Source: DATFCK01 sp963728975
GTDB taxonomy: Bacteria > Verrucomicrobiota > Verrucomicrobiia > Chthoniobacterales > UBA10450
Assembly: GCA_963728975.1 (NCBI GenBank)
Contig: CAVSMF010000002.1
Coordinates: 614,635 to 678,634 of the forward strand
Reading direction: 5' to 3'
DNA: 64,000 nucleotides
Below the pieces are notes generated by a model. The model worked only from the letters and a program-made list of their open reading frames with translations, was not told where the DNA came from and searched no databases. Numbering within the stretch: the stretch's first letter is position 1; each line of letters opens with the position of its first letter. Positions 18,059 to 26,500 of the stretch are shown in pieces. The position numbers were made by a program, and so were the translations under genes.

Positions 18059-19894
18059 TTACCGGCTGCGCAAAATCTTTACCGTTGCCTTGGCATGCTT
18101 CGGCAGCTTGTATCCAGCTCCTCTGACCAAAACCATGATCGCGGTTTCGGTCTTCTCCTTTACCTGATCCGCAACTGCCTGCAGCACGATTGTCGCTGAA
18201 GATTGTCCGGCAGGAATCGTGATCTGGCCCGCCGTCCCCGTCAGGGTGTAATCATTTCCCTGCCGCGCCGTTCCTCGCATCAAATAGCCAACTGTGACCG
18301 GTTGCGAAAGAGCGGTCGAACTTGAAATTGTAAAGATTGCGTCGCTTCCCTCCGCGACTTGGCCCGGGGAAACCGACAACTGGATTACCGGAATAACTGC
18401 CGGCGGCGAAGGCGATGGGGTAACAGTTGGCCTGGGCGTCACTGTCGGAGTAGTAGTCGGGCTCGGCGGCACCGACGGTGTTGGAGTGGGCGTTGGACTG
18501 GCCGTCGGCGTCGGCGTCGGCGTCGGCGAACCTGCCTGCACCGTAACAATCATCGCGTCGTAGGCGACCGCGTGAACGGCGTCATCTGCGCTCAACCGGA
18601 ATGTATAGGTGCCTGATTGATTGAAGGTCACCATCGTGTTTGCCGCATTCGGATTTGCAAATGTGATTGGAGCCGGCCCGGAATACAGGTTCCATTGAAT
18701 CGTGGCGTTTCCGCTCGGATCGACCACGTTTCCAGCAAGGGTTGCGCTCAAACCGCCGACACTCTGGTCGGCCCCGGCATCGACCGTCGGGGCGCCCGCC
18801 GAACGCGGGCCTTCGTTGGAACCAGTTGTTTGGATCACTTCGAAATTGTTAATGTCGATCGTGGAAAAGTCGTTGAACGCCGTTGCCGAAAACCGATCGT
18901 CCGGGCAAATCGAGATTGAAAAAAAATTGCCGTTGTCGGCCACAATCGCGCCGTATTTTTTCAGAGCCCGGGCCACTGCTTTTTCTTCCGTGGTCCAACT
19001 GCTCGGAATAACAAAGCTCGCTTTGAGCCGGAGACGCTGACCCATTGCCGGATAATTAATCGAGCTTGCCGGAATACTCGAAGCATAATGGTTGGCGGGA
19101 TAGATATATTCGCGCCGCGTTTTCGCCACCACCAGCCGGAGCGCATGCTCTACCATCCCCCGCTCGCATTCATCGTAACGCACCAGAGCCGGAAACATCG
19201 GCAGCCCGGCCGCGTCACCGGAAGTCCAGCCGGCCGGACGCAACCCATTGGAACCGAGATTGAACTTCGCGCCGTTTGACGCCTGCCATCCCGACTGAGT
19301 CAAGCGCATCTGCCAGGTTTCCCAAATCAAACCGGCGACGGGGGCGACCATGATGCCATGCCGGTCGCCCCCGATGTTGGTCACGTCCATCTGCCATTGC
19401 TGCAAAGTCAGATTGCCCGTGCCCCGCGGCCAGGTTTCAATCGGCATGATCGAGGGAACCGGATAACGGCCGTTGGGAAATGTGCCGCCATCCAGGTCGG
19501 ATTCGTCGGGGTAATCGACAAACGGAACCGTCACCCGGGGTTGGCTGTCGGGCACAAGCACATAATTCATTTCGTAGAATGGCCGCAAAGTCTGCCGGCT
19601 GGACGATAAATCCGACTTGATCTGCGCGATCATCGCCCCGGAGTTCGCCAACACCGGACGCCGGGAAATGTCTTCATTCCAGGGGTTCGTGACGGGAAGA
19701 ATCTGCATGGCCGACACAACGGCATCGGCCTCCGGGGTATTAAACAGGATAGGCGCCGCAATTACCGGGGGCGCACCGAGGATGCGGCCTTCCTGATTGA
19801 TGCGTTCCGCTTGTCCCCGGAACGCGGTGACGAGCGTAATGAGCAGAACAGCGCATCGAGACCAGCTCGCGGCCCGCGCTTTAGTGAGGTTCAC
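18059..19894 (-). CDS. exported protein with PKD-like and Calx-beta domains
   Basis: 611 residues. Signal peptide at residues ~12-30. Residues ~30-340 form a unique globular region (NPWNEDISRRPVLANS, ETWQMRLTQSGWQASNGAKF, KKYGAIVADNGNFFSISICP). Then a PKD/Ig-like module (VDAGADQSVGGLSATLAG ... GTYTFRLSADD), a Thr/Pro-rich linker (PTPTPTPTASPTPTPTP...), and a C-terminal Calx-beta domain (VAEGSDAIFTISSS ... GTARQGNDYTLTGTAGQITI). The linker-plus-module layout is typical of surface proteins. The N-terminal region resembles many hypothetical secreted proteins; no catalytic residues were recognised. Confidence 0.75.
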   Translation of the reverse strand: MNLTKARAASWSRCAVLLITLVTAFRGQAERINQEGRILGAPPVIAAPILFNTPEADAVVSAMQILPVTNPWNEDISRRPVLANSGAMIAQIKSDLSSSRQTLRPFYEMNYVLVPDSQPRVTVPFVDYPDESDLDGGTFPNGRYPVPSIMPIETWPRGTGNLTLQQWQMDVTNIGGDRHGIMVAPVAGLIWETWQMRLTQSGWQASNGAKFNLGSNGLRPAGWTSGDAAGLPMFPALVRYDECERGMVEHALRLVVAKTRREYIYPANHYASSIPASSINYPAMGQRLRLKASFVIPSSWTTEEKAVARALKKYGAIVADNGNFFSISICPDDRFSATAFNDFSTIDINNFEVIQTTGSNEGPRSAGAPTVDAGADQSVGGLSATLAGNVVDPSGNATIQWNLYSGPAPITFANPNAANTMVTFNQSGTYTFRLSADDAVHAVAYDAMIVTVQAGSPTPTPTPTASPTPTPTPSVPPSPTTTPTVTPRPTVTPSPSPPAVIPVIQLSVSPGQVAEGSDAIFTISSSTALSQPVTVGYLMRGTARQGNDYTLTGTAGQITIPAGQSSATIVLQAVADQVKEKTETAIMVLVRGAGYKLPKHAKATVKILRSR

Positions 19895-20058
19895 TTCGAT
19901 TCATGTGGGGTTGCGAAGAAGCTCCCTCGCAATGCAGCAGTATTCGCGCCCCCTTCTCGGGGGGACTTCCCTGGTCCTTACACATAATGACGCACATCCG
20001 TGGCGTCGCCCGCGATCCTATTGAGAAGGGACGATCTGGTGCCGCTCCACTTGTCAAA

Positions 20059-20931
20059 ATGAAAACAGTTCGATTACCCGACGGGCAAGATATTCCGGCT
20101 TTGGGCCAGGGGACCTGGCGCATGGGCGAAGAGAGCGATAAACGCTCGGCTGAGGTCGCGGCCCTGCGCCTCGGTATCGAGCTCGGCCTGACTTTGATCG
20201 ATACCGCGGAAATGTACGGCGAAGGCGGCGCCGAAAAAGTTGTGGCCGAAGCGATCGCAGATCAACGGGATCGCGTTTTCGTGGTAACCAAAGTCTATCC
20301 CCATAACGCTTCCCGCACGGAACTGCCAAAAGCTTGCGAGAGAAGCCTGAAACGGCTCCGGATTGATTCTATTGATCAATACCTGCTTCACTGGCGAGAG
20401 AGCGACACGCATCTCGCTGAAACTGTCGAGGCTTTCGAGAAGCTGAAGTCCGCGGGGAAAATCCGCCATTGGGGTGTCTCCAATTTCGACCTCGGGGACA
20501 TGAAAGAGCTGCTGGCCCTTTCTCCCCCCGAGGTAGCGGCGATTGACCCCAATCGCCAGGGCAATTCCTGTTCTGCCAACCAAGTCCTCTACAACCTGGA
20601 AAACCGCGGGATAGAATTCGACCTCCTCCCCTGGAGCCAGGCGAACAACATTCCAATCATGGCCTACGCCCCGGTCGGCCATGGCCGAGGATTGCTCCAG
20701 AACGCAGTGTTAAAAAAAATCGCGGATGCCGGTGACGCTACTCCGGCGCAAATCGCCCTGGCTTGGGTGCTGCGTCACCCAAACGTCATTGCAATCCCCA
20801 AAGCTGTTGAACAAATCCATGTCCGCCAAAACGCGAAGGCGGCCAAAATTCAGTTGACCAAAGAAGATCTCGCCGAAATCGACCGCGCTTTTCCTCCGCC
20901 CAAAGCAAAGCGGCCTCTGGCAATGTTATAA
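20059..20931 (+). CDS. aldo/keto reductase
   Basis: 290 residues from the ATG at 20059; a longer in-frame opening exists but lacks homology. The aldo-keto reductase tetrad is visible: Asp and Tyr in LIDTAEMYGEGGAE, Lys in VFVVTKVYPHN and His in YLLHWRE. The C-terminal NADPH-binding part has ALAWVLRHPNVIAIPKAVEQ. The N-terminus PDGQDIPALGQGTWRMGE fits the bacterial AKR group containing YajO/DkgA-like enzymes. It reduces a carbonyl with NADPH in the cytoplasm; the natural substrate is not predictable. Monocistronic by spacing. Confidence 0.9.
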   Translation: MKTVRLPDGQDIPALGQGTWRMGEESDKRSAEVAALRLGIELGLTLIDTAEMYGEGGAEKVVAEAIADQRDRVFVVTKVYPHNASRTELPKACERSLKRLRIDSIDQYLLHWRESDTHLAETVEAFEKLKSAGKIRHWGVSNFDLGDMKELLALSPPEVAAIDPNRQGNSCSANQVLYNLENRGIEFDLLPWSQANNIPIMAYAPVGHGRGLLQNAVLKKIADAGDATPAQIALAWVLRHPNVIAIPKAVEQIHVRQNAKAAKIQLTKEDLAEIDRAFPPPKAKRPLAML

Positions 20932-21086
20932 ACCGGCGCTGTGCGCTGCTGTGGTGTTTCCACAATTCGGTGGACTCATAGCCGTTGACTGGCACTCATT
21001 CCGCTCATTCTTTTGTAACAATAAATTCGGGATGAACCGACTGTGGCATCGCGTTGTCCCCTATTAGGAAGGCAATTTTCTTATCC

Positions 21087-21989
21087 ATGTCCAAGATAAG
21101 CTTTTGGCAAACCCTGGTGATCGTCCTTCTCGGTGCCGCAATTTTCGCCGGCCTCGCCTATTTTGCCCGGATAGTGTTTCGGCCGGAAGGCTGGAATCCA
21201 GGCACGGCGATTCCGCGGGTTACTTATGTCCATCCCGACGTTAAGCGGCTAAAGCGGGCCAAACGCCTTGTTGGCGAAAATAAACTCGAGCAAGCCCGTG
21301 CCATTCTGGTCAACGCCCTCATCACTTCGCGACACTCACCTGTCACCCGGGAAATGCGCGATCTCCTCGGCGATATCAACACCCGGATCTTCTTTTCCAA
21401 CGCACCTTCACTTCGCAAAACAGAGTACAAGGTAAAAAGAGGCGATACCCTGTCGTCGATTGCCAGAAAGCTTCAGTCCACCGCCGACGCCATCATGCAC
21501 CTCAACAATCTCGATTCGACCCTGATCCGCGTTGGCGAAACGCTCGTCGTCCCGCGTCTTGATTTCACCATCACAATCGATTTGCCCCGCGAGCGCGTCA
21601 TCGTGCACGACGGCCATGGTTTTTTTACTCAGTATCCCATCGCCTCGGCCGATTTGCCGCCGACACGGAAACATGCTTTCCAGACAACCGTAATGGCCAA
21701 GTCATTCTCCGGGAGCGGCCAACCAGTACGCAAGTCTTACCCGGAAAACAATGGCGCCGGGCCGCTGATCCATCTCCGTCGTCCCGGTTACGTGCTTTAT
21801 GGAGTCGAGCAAGACAGCGAGACCGCCGGCCCTGAAATTGCCGTCGAAGATGAAGAAAATGCAACGCCGGAATCCGCGGCAGCTCAGGGAGCAGCCCCTA
21901 AAGGCATCGCCATGCTAAAGAACGACCTGGCCGAGCTCGATTTGCTTATTCGCAGAGGAACGCCCATCACAATCATTCTCCATCAATAA
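21087..21989 (+). CDS. membrane-anchored LysM protein with a catalytically dead L,D-transpeptidase fold
   Basis: 300 residues from the ATG at 21087. One N-terminal anchor helix (LVIVLLGAAIFAGLAYFARI), a short helical region, a LysM domain (EYKVKRGDTLSSIARKLQST ... GETLVVPRLD) and a C-terminal region like the YkuD fold (FTITIDLPRERVIVHDGHGF). Where active enzymes have H-x(~14)-S-H-G-C, this protein has PLIHLRRPG and then APKGIAMLKNDL, with Ile-Ala instead of Gly-Cys: the nucleophilic Cys is missing. The downstream helix and strand (LAELDLLIRRGTPITIIL) are kept. Inference: a peptidoglycan-binding pseudo-enzyme. Confidence 0.75.
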   Translation: MSKISFWQTLVIVLLGAAIFAGLAYFARIVFRPEGWNPGTAIPRVTYVHPDVKRLKRAKRLVGENKLEQARAILVNALITSRHSPVTREMRDLLGDINTRIFFSNAPSLRKTEYKVKRGDTLSSIARKLQSTADAIMHLNNLDSTLIRVGETLVVPRLDFTITIDLPRERVIVHDGHGFFTQYPIASADLPPTRKHAFQTTVMAKSFSGSGQPVRKSYPENNGAGPLIHLRRPGYVLYGVEQDSETAGPEIAVEDEENATPESAAAQGAAPKGIAMLKNDLAELDLLIRRGTPITIILHQ

Positions 21990-22095
21990 TCCGGAGTAAC
22001 CACCGGGCCGATCTCTATCCGCGTGTAATATTCAACTTTGCCGCAAACCCGGCTCGTCTATTTCGGCGCGATAGTTTCTTGTTTTTTCTCTCTCT

Positions 22096-23919
22096 TCATT
22101 TCTTCCGGACGAATTTCCGCACCGGCGAGATCGTGCCGTCTTTGAAAAGTATTTGAGCCGCCGCGAATTCCGTATCGCTCGGAACGGCGATGTAAAGGTA
22201 ATCGCCTGCTTCATACATTTTGTCGGTCGGTTTAAACTTAAACGTCCGGTCCAGGGCATCACTGTTCACCGAGTATCGCACCTCTTTCAAAACCGGGCGA
22301 TACGACATCAGGGTGGTGAAGTAGAGCAATACCTTGCCGTCGAAATCGCGAAAGCTCAGCCAGGAATTCGACACGGCGTTGAGCATCATCTTTCCCTGGG
22401 CAAGCTGCTCGCTGCCGGTGGAAAACTTGAGGGTATAAGGCCCGTTAGTCTCGTCGTTTATGTCGATATACTTGACTTCCATCGTGTGTTGTCCGCCCGT
22501 GAGGCCCGGTAACGGGACGTTGAGATTCACCATCGGCAAACCGGTCTGGAGGTTGCGCATCGGGAGATGACCGGTCGATTGGAAATCGCCTTTGCCGTCG
22601 AGCCGGTAAAACAGCTCTTTCGCCCTGAAGTCGGTTAACCCGAAGTTGGCCGACCAGCCCCCGTTACTCTCTTGCATCGTCAGGGTCACCGGATTTTCCA
22701 GGACTTTCTCCGGGACGCTGGAAAGCTTGGCCCACCGGACATTGGCGGTCTCGAGCCATTTTTGCGCTTCTTTCTTGTCGATGAAGTATCTCTCAAACTT
22801 TCCTTCGGCGTGCGCTTCCCGGAACTTTTTCAGCCAATCCATTTCCGCGCGCTGGTCGGCTAATGTCTGCGCGCCGCGCCGGGATTCGGAAAACTCCCGG
22901 CTGATCAGCCAGGGAAGAGGCCCGAATTCCGGATGGCTTGCGGCAAGCGCTTCCAGTTTGTTTAGCCTGGCGTCGCCTTGGTCGAGCAAGGCCAGCGCGG
23001 TTTGATAGGAGACAGTCCGGGGTTTGAGCTTGTCGAAAGAATGCATGCTTTCGATCGCGCCGGCTCGCCCTTCCGCCGTCTTCAGCATCTCTTCATAACT
23101 CAGCCACGGATCCAGGGCCTCCAGATTGGAGGCAAGATATTCCGAATATTCTTTGCGGGCGGCGCTGAAATTGCCGCCCAGCTCGTCGATCCGGGCGTTA
23201 TGATAATGTTCCTCCGGAGTTTTAGGCGATGCGATCAATCCCCGGGACGAACCGAGCGAATCGAAACGTTTCGCAATCAGCGCCACCGCCTGCCCTTCCT
23301 CGGCCATCTTTTCCGTCATGTCCGTCATTGTTCTGTTTGCCTTCCCCTGGCCGCGGACAAGCCAGATCACCAACACCGCGATAAAGACCAGTAAAGCGGC
23401 AACACCAATGGCCCATTGCTTTGCTCCGCGCCGCAATTTGGAGAGATCGTCGCGAAGCTTGAGCACTCCTGCTTCCAGGGCTTCCCGGCTTTTCAGGGCG
23501 TGAAAAAGATGCGTGTCTGCCTTGAGAACGTTGCGGTACGAACTTTGCAATTGCCGCAGATTTTCCGGCTCGGGCTGGTGTGGCTCGATTGGGAAACTTT
23601 CGTCAATGAACAAATACCAGACCTTTTTGCCGCGTTTCCGGGCGTAAAGAGCTTCATATTGCGTGTAACTGACTCGCCCGAACTCCGGATCTGGAGTAGG
23701 CGGTTCCGCCCCGTAACATTGGCCGACTAGCTGGACCACGCCTTTGCACTGGTCGATTTTCTGTCGCAGCATCGCCAGTAAATCGCCGCTTTCCGTCCCA
23801 AAAATCTCCTGCCAGACCGGCTCGTAACCCAGAAAGGTCAGGGTATTGGCAACAAGCTGCCGGGCACTGCGCAGCTCCGCGCTGACTGCGGAAATAAAAA
23901 TCGTCGGACGCGGCGACAC
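22096..23919 (-). CDS. DUF4062 membrane protein with large C-terminal extension
   Basis: 607 residues. The N-terminus PRPTIFISAVSAELRSARQL, followed by FLGYEPVWQEIFGTESGDLL and VVQLVGQCYGAEP, is a DUF4062 domain, a TIR-like Rossmann module found in signalling and defence proteins. A linker leads to one membrane helix (WAIGVAALLVFIAVLVIWLV, ~170-190). The remaining ~400 residues hold helical, TPR-like segments (ARKEYSEYLASNLEALDPWL) and a C-terminal beta-sandwich-like part. DUF4062 is more usual next to NTPase or TPR domains; here it sits on the cytoplasmic side of a membrane anchor. Function unknown. Confidence 0.7.
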   Translation of the reverse strand: MSPRPTIFISAVSAELRSARQLVANTLTFLGYEPVWQEIFGTESGDLLAMLRQKIDQCKGVVQLVGQCYGAEPPTPDPEFGRVSYTQYEALYARKRGKKVWYLFIDESFPIEPHQPEPENLRQLQSSYRNVLKADTHLFHALKSREALEAGVLKLRDDLSKLRRGAKQWAIGVAALLVFIAVLVIWLVRGQGKANRTMTDMTEKMAEEGQAVALIAKRFDSLGSSRGLIASPKTPEEHYHNARIDELGGNFSAARKEYSEYLASNLEALDPWLSYEEMLKTAEGRAGAIESMHSFDKLKPRTVSYQTALALLDQGDARLNKLEALAASHPEFGPLPWLISREFSESRRGAQTLADQRAEMDWLKKFREAHAEGKFERYFIDKKEAQKWLETANVRWAKLSSVPEKVLENPVTLTMQESNGGWSANFGLTDFRAKELFYRLDGKGDFQSTGHLPMRNLQTGLPMVNLNVPLPGLTGGQHTMEVKYIDINDETNGPYTLKFSTGSEQLAQGKMMLNAVSNSWLSFRDFDGKVLLYFTTLMSYRPVLKEVRYSVNSDALDRTFKFKPTDKMYEAGDYLYIAVPSDTEFAAAQILFKDGTISPVRKFVRKK

Positions 23920-24220
23920 GCCAAAATCTCTAACCCGATCCTCGACCGCTCACAAGCCTGTAAAAGTTGAGTGCCAACCGCCCGTTGAGTGAATGCTGTA
24001 TTAGGCTAAACCTTTCGTGTCTTTTCGGGCCTGCGGCGCCGCCCGCTCGCGAAAGCTTTCGGAGTAGCTGTACGCGAAGGCGGGTGTTTCGTGGGCACCC
24101 CATCCCAGCCCCATCTGTGTTAATCTGTGAAATCTGCGGATGAAATCCCCTGATACAACTATCGCTTCGCCCATGACACCCGGCACCGCCCACAGGGCGG
24201 TGGCTTCACGCATGGGGTGT
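23920..24220. other. spacer with a TCTGTGWAATCTGYGG-type repeat
   Basis: Between two minus-strand genes. No gene found. At about 24113-24144 it reads ATCTGTGTTAATCTGTGA and AATCTGCGGATG, a degenerate repeat that recurs at 47207-47292 and 60705-60772. Confidence 0.5.
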
Positions 24221-25303
24221 TCAACCCGGGTTCAATAATGAACCATCGATCTCGCTCAACTTCGAATATCCACACAGCAGCATCGCTTCATCCAGTTCGC
24301 GCCGTAAAATTTCCAACACCTGTCCCGCCCCTTCTTCGCCGCCAACCGCCAATCCCCAGAGAATGGGCCGCCCCACCAGAACCGCCCGCGCTCCCAATGC
24401 CATCGCCTTCAACACATCGCTGCCACGCCGGATTCCGCCATCGACGTAGATTTCGCAACGATCCGCCACCGCTTCCGCCACCCGAGCTAACACGTCACAG
24501 GTAGCCGGTGCGGTGTCCAGCTGCCGCCCACCATGATTGGAAACCACGATTGCCTTTGCCCCGTGCTCGGCCGCGCGGCCGGCGTCGTCCCCCCGGCAGA
24601 TCCCTTTTACTACTACCGGCAATGAAGTCGAGCTGCACAACCAATCCAGATCTTCGAACCCCAGATCCTGTTTGAAATTCGCCTTCACATAAGCCGCCAG
24701 ACCCGAGCCCTGGACGACCGGGACCTCGCCTTTTCCCAGCGGCGTCAGGTTTTCCGCCCTAAGATCGGGTGGCAGCTGGAAACTGTTTCGAACATCGCGT
24801 TCCCTTGTCCCCAGACCGGGCGCATCGACGGTAAGGACGATCGCTTCCGCCCCGGCGGCTTCGGCCCGCCTGACCAGTTGGAGGGTGACCGCACGATCCT
24901 TATATATATAGAGCTGAAACCAGCGCGGGTGCGCCGCCTCGGCAAATACCGACTCCATGGCGGTGTTCGACAGCGAGCTGAGGATGAACAAAGTGCCGGC
25001 GGCCTTGGCTGCGCGGGCAGTTGCGATCTCCCCCTCCTTGCAAGCAAGCCGGTGAAATGCAGTGGGCGCGACACAAATGGGCATCGACACCGCCTGGCCG
25101 AGCACGGTTGTGCTCAGATCGCGCAATCCCACCCCCGCCAGGACCCGGTAATAAAGCTTCAATCTTTCCCATCCGTCCGAATTTTCGCGCAACGTGATTT
25201 CATCCAATGCCCCGCCTTCATAATAATCGAGAACATCGTTAGGCAACCTGGCCCTGGCAGCCCGGGCATAGTCGGCTACATTGATGAGCAGCTCCGAATC
25301 CAT
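24221..25303 (-). CDS. FMN-dependent alpha-hydroxy-acid oxidase/dehydrogenase
   Basis: 360 residues. The family is clear: LDYYEGGALDEITLREN at the start, LSSLSNTAMESVF, and WFQLYIYKDRAVTLQLVRRA. The active-site signature AIVVSNHGGRQLDTAPATCD and the phosphate-binding part IYVDGGIRRGSDVLKAMALG then ARAVLVGRPILWGL are intact. Known members oxidise L-lactate, glycolate or mandelate to the 2-keto acid using FMN, with O2 or a quinone as acceptor. Which acid is used here is open. Soluble, no signal peptide. The start ATG at 25303 fits the usual N-terminus. Confidence 0.9.
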   Translation of the reverse strand: MDSELLINVADYARAARARLPNDVLDYYEGGALDEITLRENSDGWERLKLYYRVLAGVGLRDLSTTVLGQAVSMPICVAPTAFHRLACKEGEIATARAAKAAGTLFILSSLSNTAMESVFAEAAHPRWFQLYIYKDRAVTLQLVRRAEAAGAEAIVLTVDAPGLGTRERDVRNSFQLPPDLRAENLTPLGKGEVPVVQGSGLAAYVKANFKQDLGFEDLDWLCSSTSLPVVVKGICRGDDAGRAAEHGAKAIVVSNHGGRQLDTAPATCDVLARVAEAVADRCEIYVDGGIRRGSDVLKAMALGARAVLVGRPILWGLAVGGEEGAGQVLEILRRELDEAMLLCGYSKLSEIDGSLLNPG

Positions 25304-25623
25304 TGACCTATCTTAGCTCGACAGCCATTGCCCGGCCAACTATCTCGAGTCCGCATTAAATGGGGGACGCGCCTGGTCTGGTCCGACTTTTTTCGCGTCG
25401 CCAATATCAAGGAAGGTCTCCCTGCTTCCGTTCCGTTTAGAGACCAAATCGAATTGGCTTTTGCCTGTCCGAACACAATATTCTACCAAATAATTCGGGT
25501 TAACGATTAGAACCCACAGATCCATGAAAGATATTCTCCCTTCTCCCGCCTTGTGGCAGCGCCAAATCTCCGGCAACACCCCTGTCCCCTATTTGTGACA
25601 GGGGTTCTCAGCGTTTCGCCGAC
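25304..25623. other. divergent spacer with one strong hairpin
   Basis: No gene seen. ACCCCTGTC (25578-25586) pairs with GACAGGGGT (25597-25605), 19 bp before the next ATG. It could be a leader hairpin acting on the downstream gene, or one more palindromic repeat. The region between divergent genes should hold both promoters, but no convincing boxes were found. Confidence 0.45.
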
Positions 25624-26412
25624 ATGCAATTAACAGCGATTGCCCGTGAAGTCAGCCCAAGCATCAACCAGTGCCAGCTTTCATTCCATGCCCGACAGCC
25701 CATTGATGTGGCCAGGGCGATCGCCCAACACCAAGCCTATCAGGATTGCCTGGCCGAACTGGGCATCCGAATCGTTTCTCTTCCGCCCGAGCCAAAACTT
25801 CCCGATGCCGTCTTTGTCGAAGACTCGGCCGTAGTCGTGGACGAGCTCGCCATCATTCCCATCATGGGCGCGCCCAGCCGGCGATCCGAAACCGCCACCG
25901 TTGCAAAAGCTTTGTCGCCCTATCGGTCCCTCAAGTTCCTGGCCTCCCCGTCAACCCTGGATGGAGGCGACGTTCTCCTGGCGGATCGCACCGTGTTCGT
26001 GGGCGTATCGAGGCGGACAAACCGCGAAGCTATTTCGCAATTGAACGACATTCTCGGCCCTCATCAATACGCGGTGAAGCCGGTCGAGGTCCGAGGCTGC
26101 CTGCATCTCAAAAGCGCGTGCTCCTGGATCGGTAACAACACCCTCCTGGTTAACCGATCCTGGATCGACCCGGGCGCGCTGGACGGATTTGAACTTGTCG
26201 ATGTTGCCGATGAAGAGCCCGCCGCCGCCAACGCGCTCCGGATCAGGGATGTTGTGATCATTCCCGCCTCTTTTCCACAAACCCGGGCGCTTCTCGAGCA
26301 GCGAGGATTTCAAATACGAACAGTGGACCTGACCGAGTTGCAAAAAGCCGAGGCGGGCGTGACTTGTTGCAGCCTGATTTTTAATGACCGCTCAGTGGGA
26401 CAAGAACGATAA
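25624..26412 (+). CDS. dimethylarginine dimethylaminohydrolase-like guanidine hydrolase
   Basis: 262 residues. DDAH/arginine deiminase superfamily: LPDAVFVEDSAVVVDELAII (substrate-binding FVED), STLDGGDVLLADRTVFVGVS, catalytic His in GCLHLKSACSWIG and nucleophilic Cys in AGVTCCSLIF at the end. Length and layout fit bacterial DDAH-like enzymes, which hydrolyse methylated arginines to citrulline and methylamine, or act on related guanidines. Soluble cytoplasmic enzyme. The hairpin in the leader is the only regulatory hint. Confidence 0.88.
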   Translation: MQLTAIAREVSPSINQCQLSFHARQPIDVARAIAQHQAYQDCLAELGIRIVSLPPEPKLPDAVFVEDSAVVVDELAIIPIMGAPSRRSETATVAKALSPYRSLKFLASPSTLDGGDVLLADRTVFVGVSRRTNREAISQLNDILGPHQYAVKPVEVRGCLHLKSACSWIGNNTLLVNRSWIDPGALDGFELVDVADEEPAAANALRIRDVVIIPASFPQTRALLEQRGFQIRTVDLTELQKAEAGVTCCSLIFNDRSVGQER

Positions 26413-26500
26413 AACAGGCGGAAACACTTTTCTTATTTGCCGCTAAGGCGACTGCAACTTTATCCCCTCGTAGCAATTTAACTCTTTTAACCTTTTCCCG

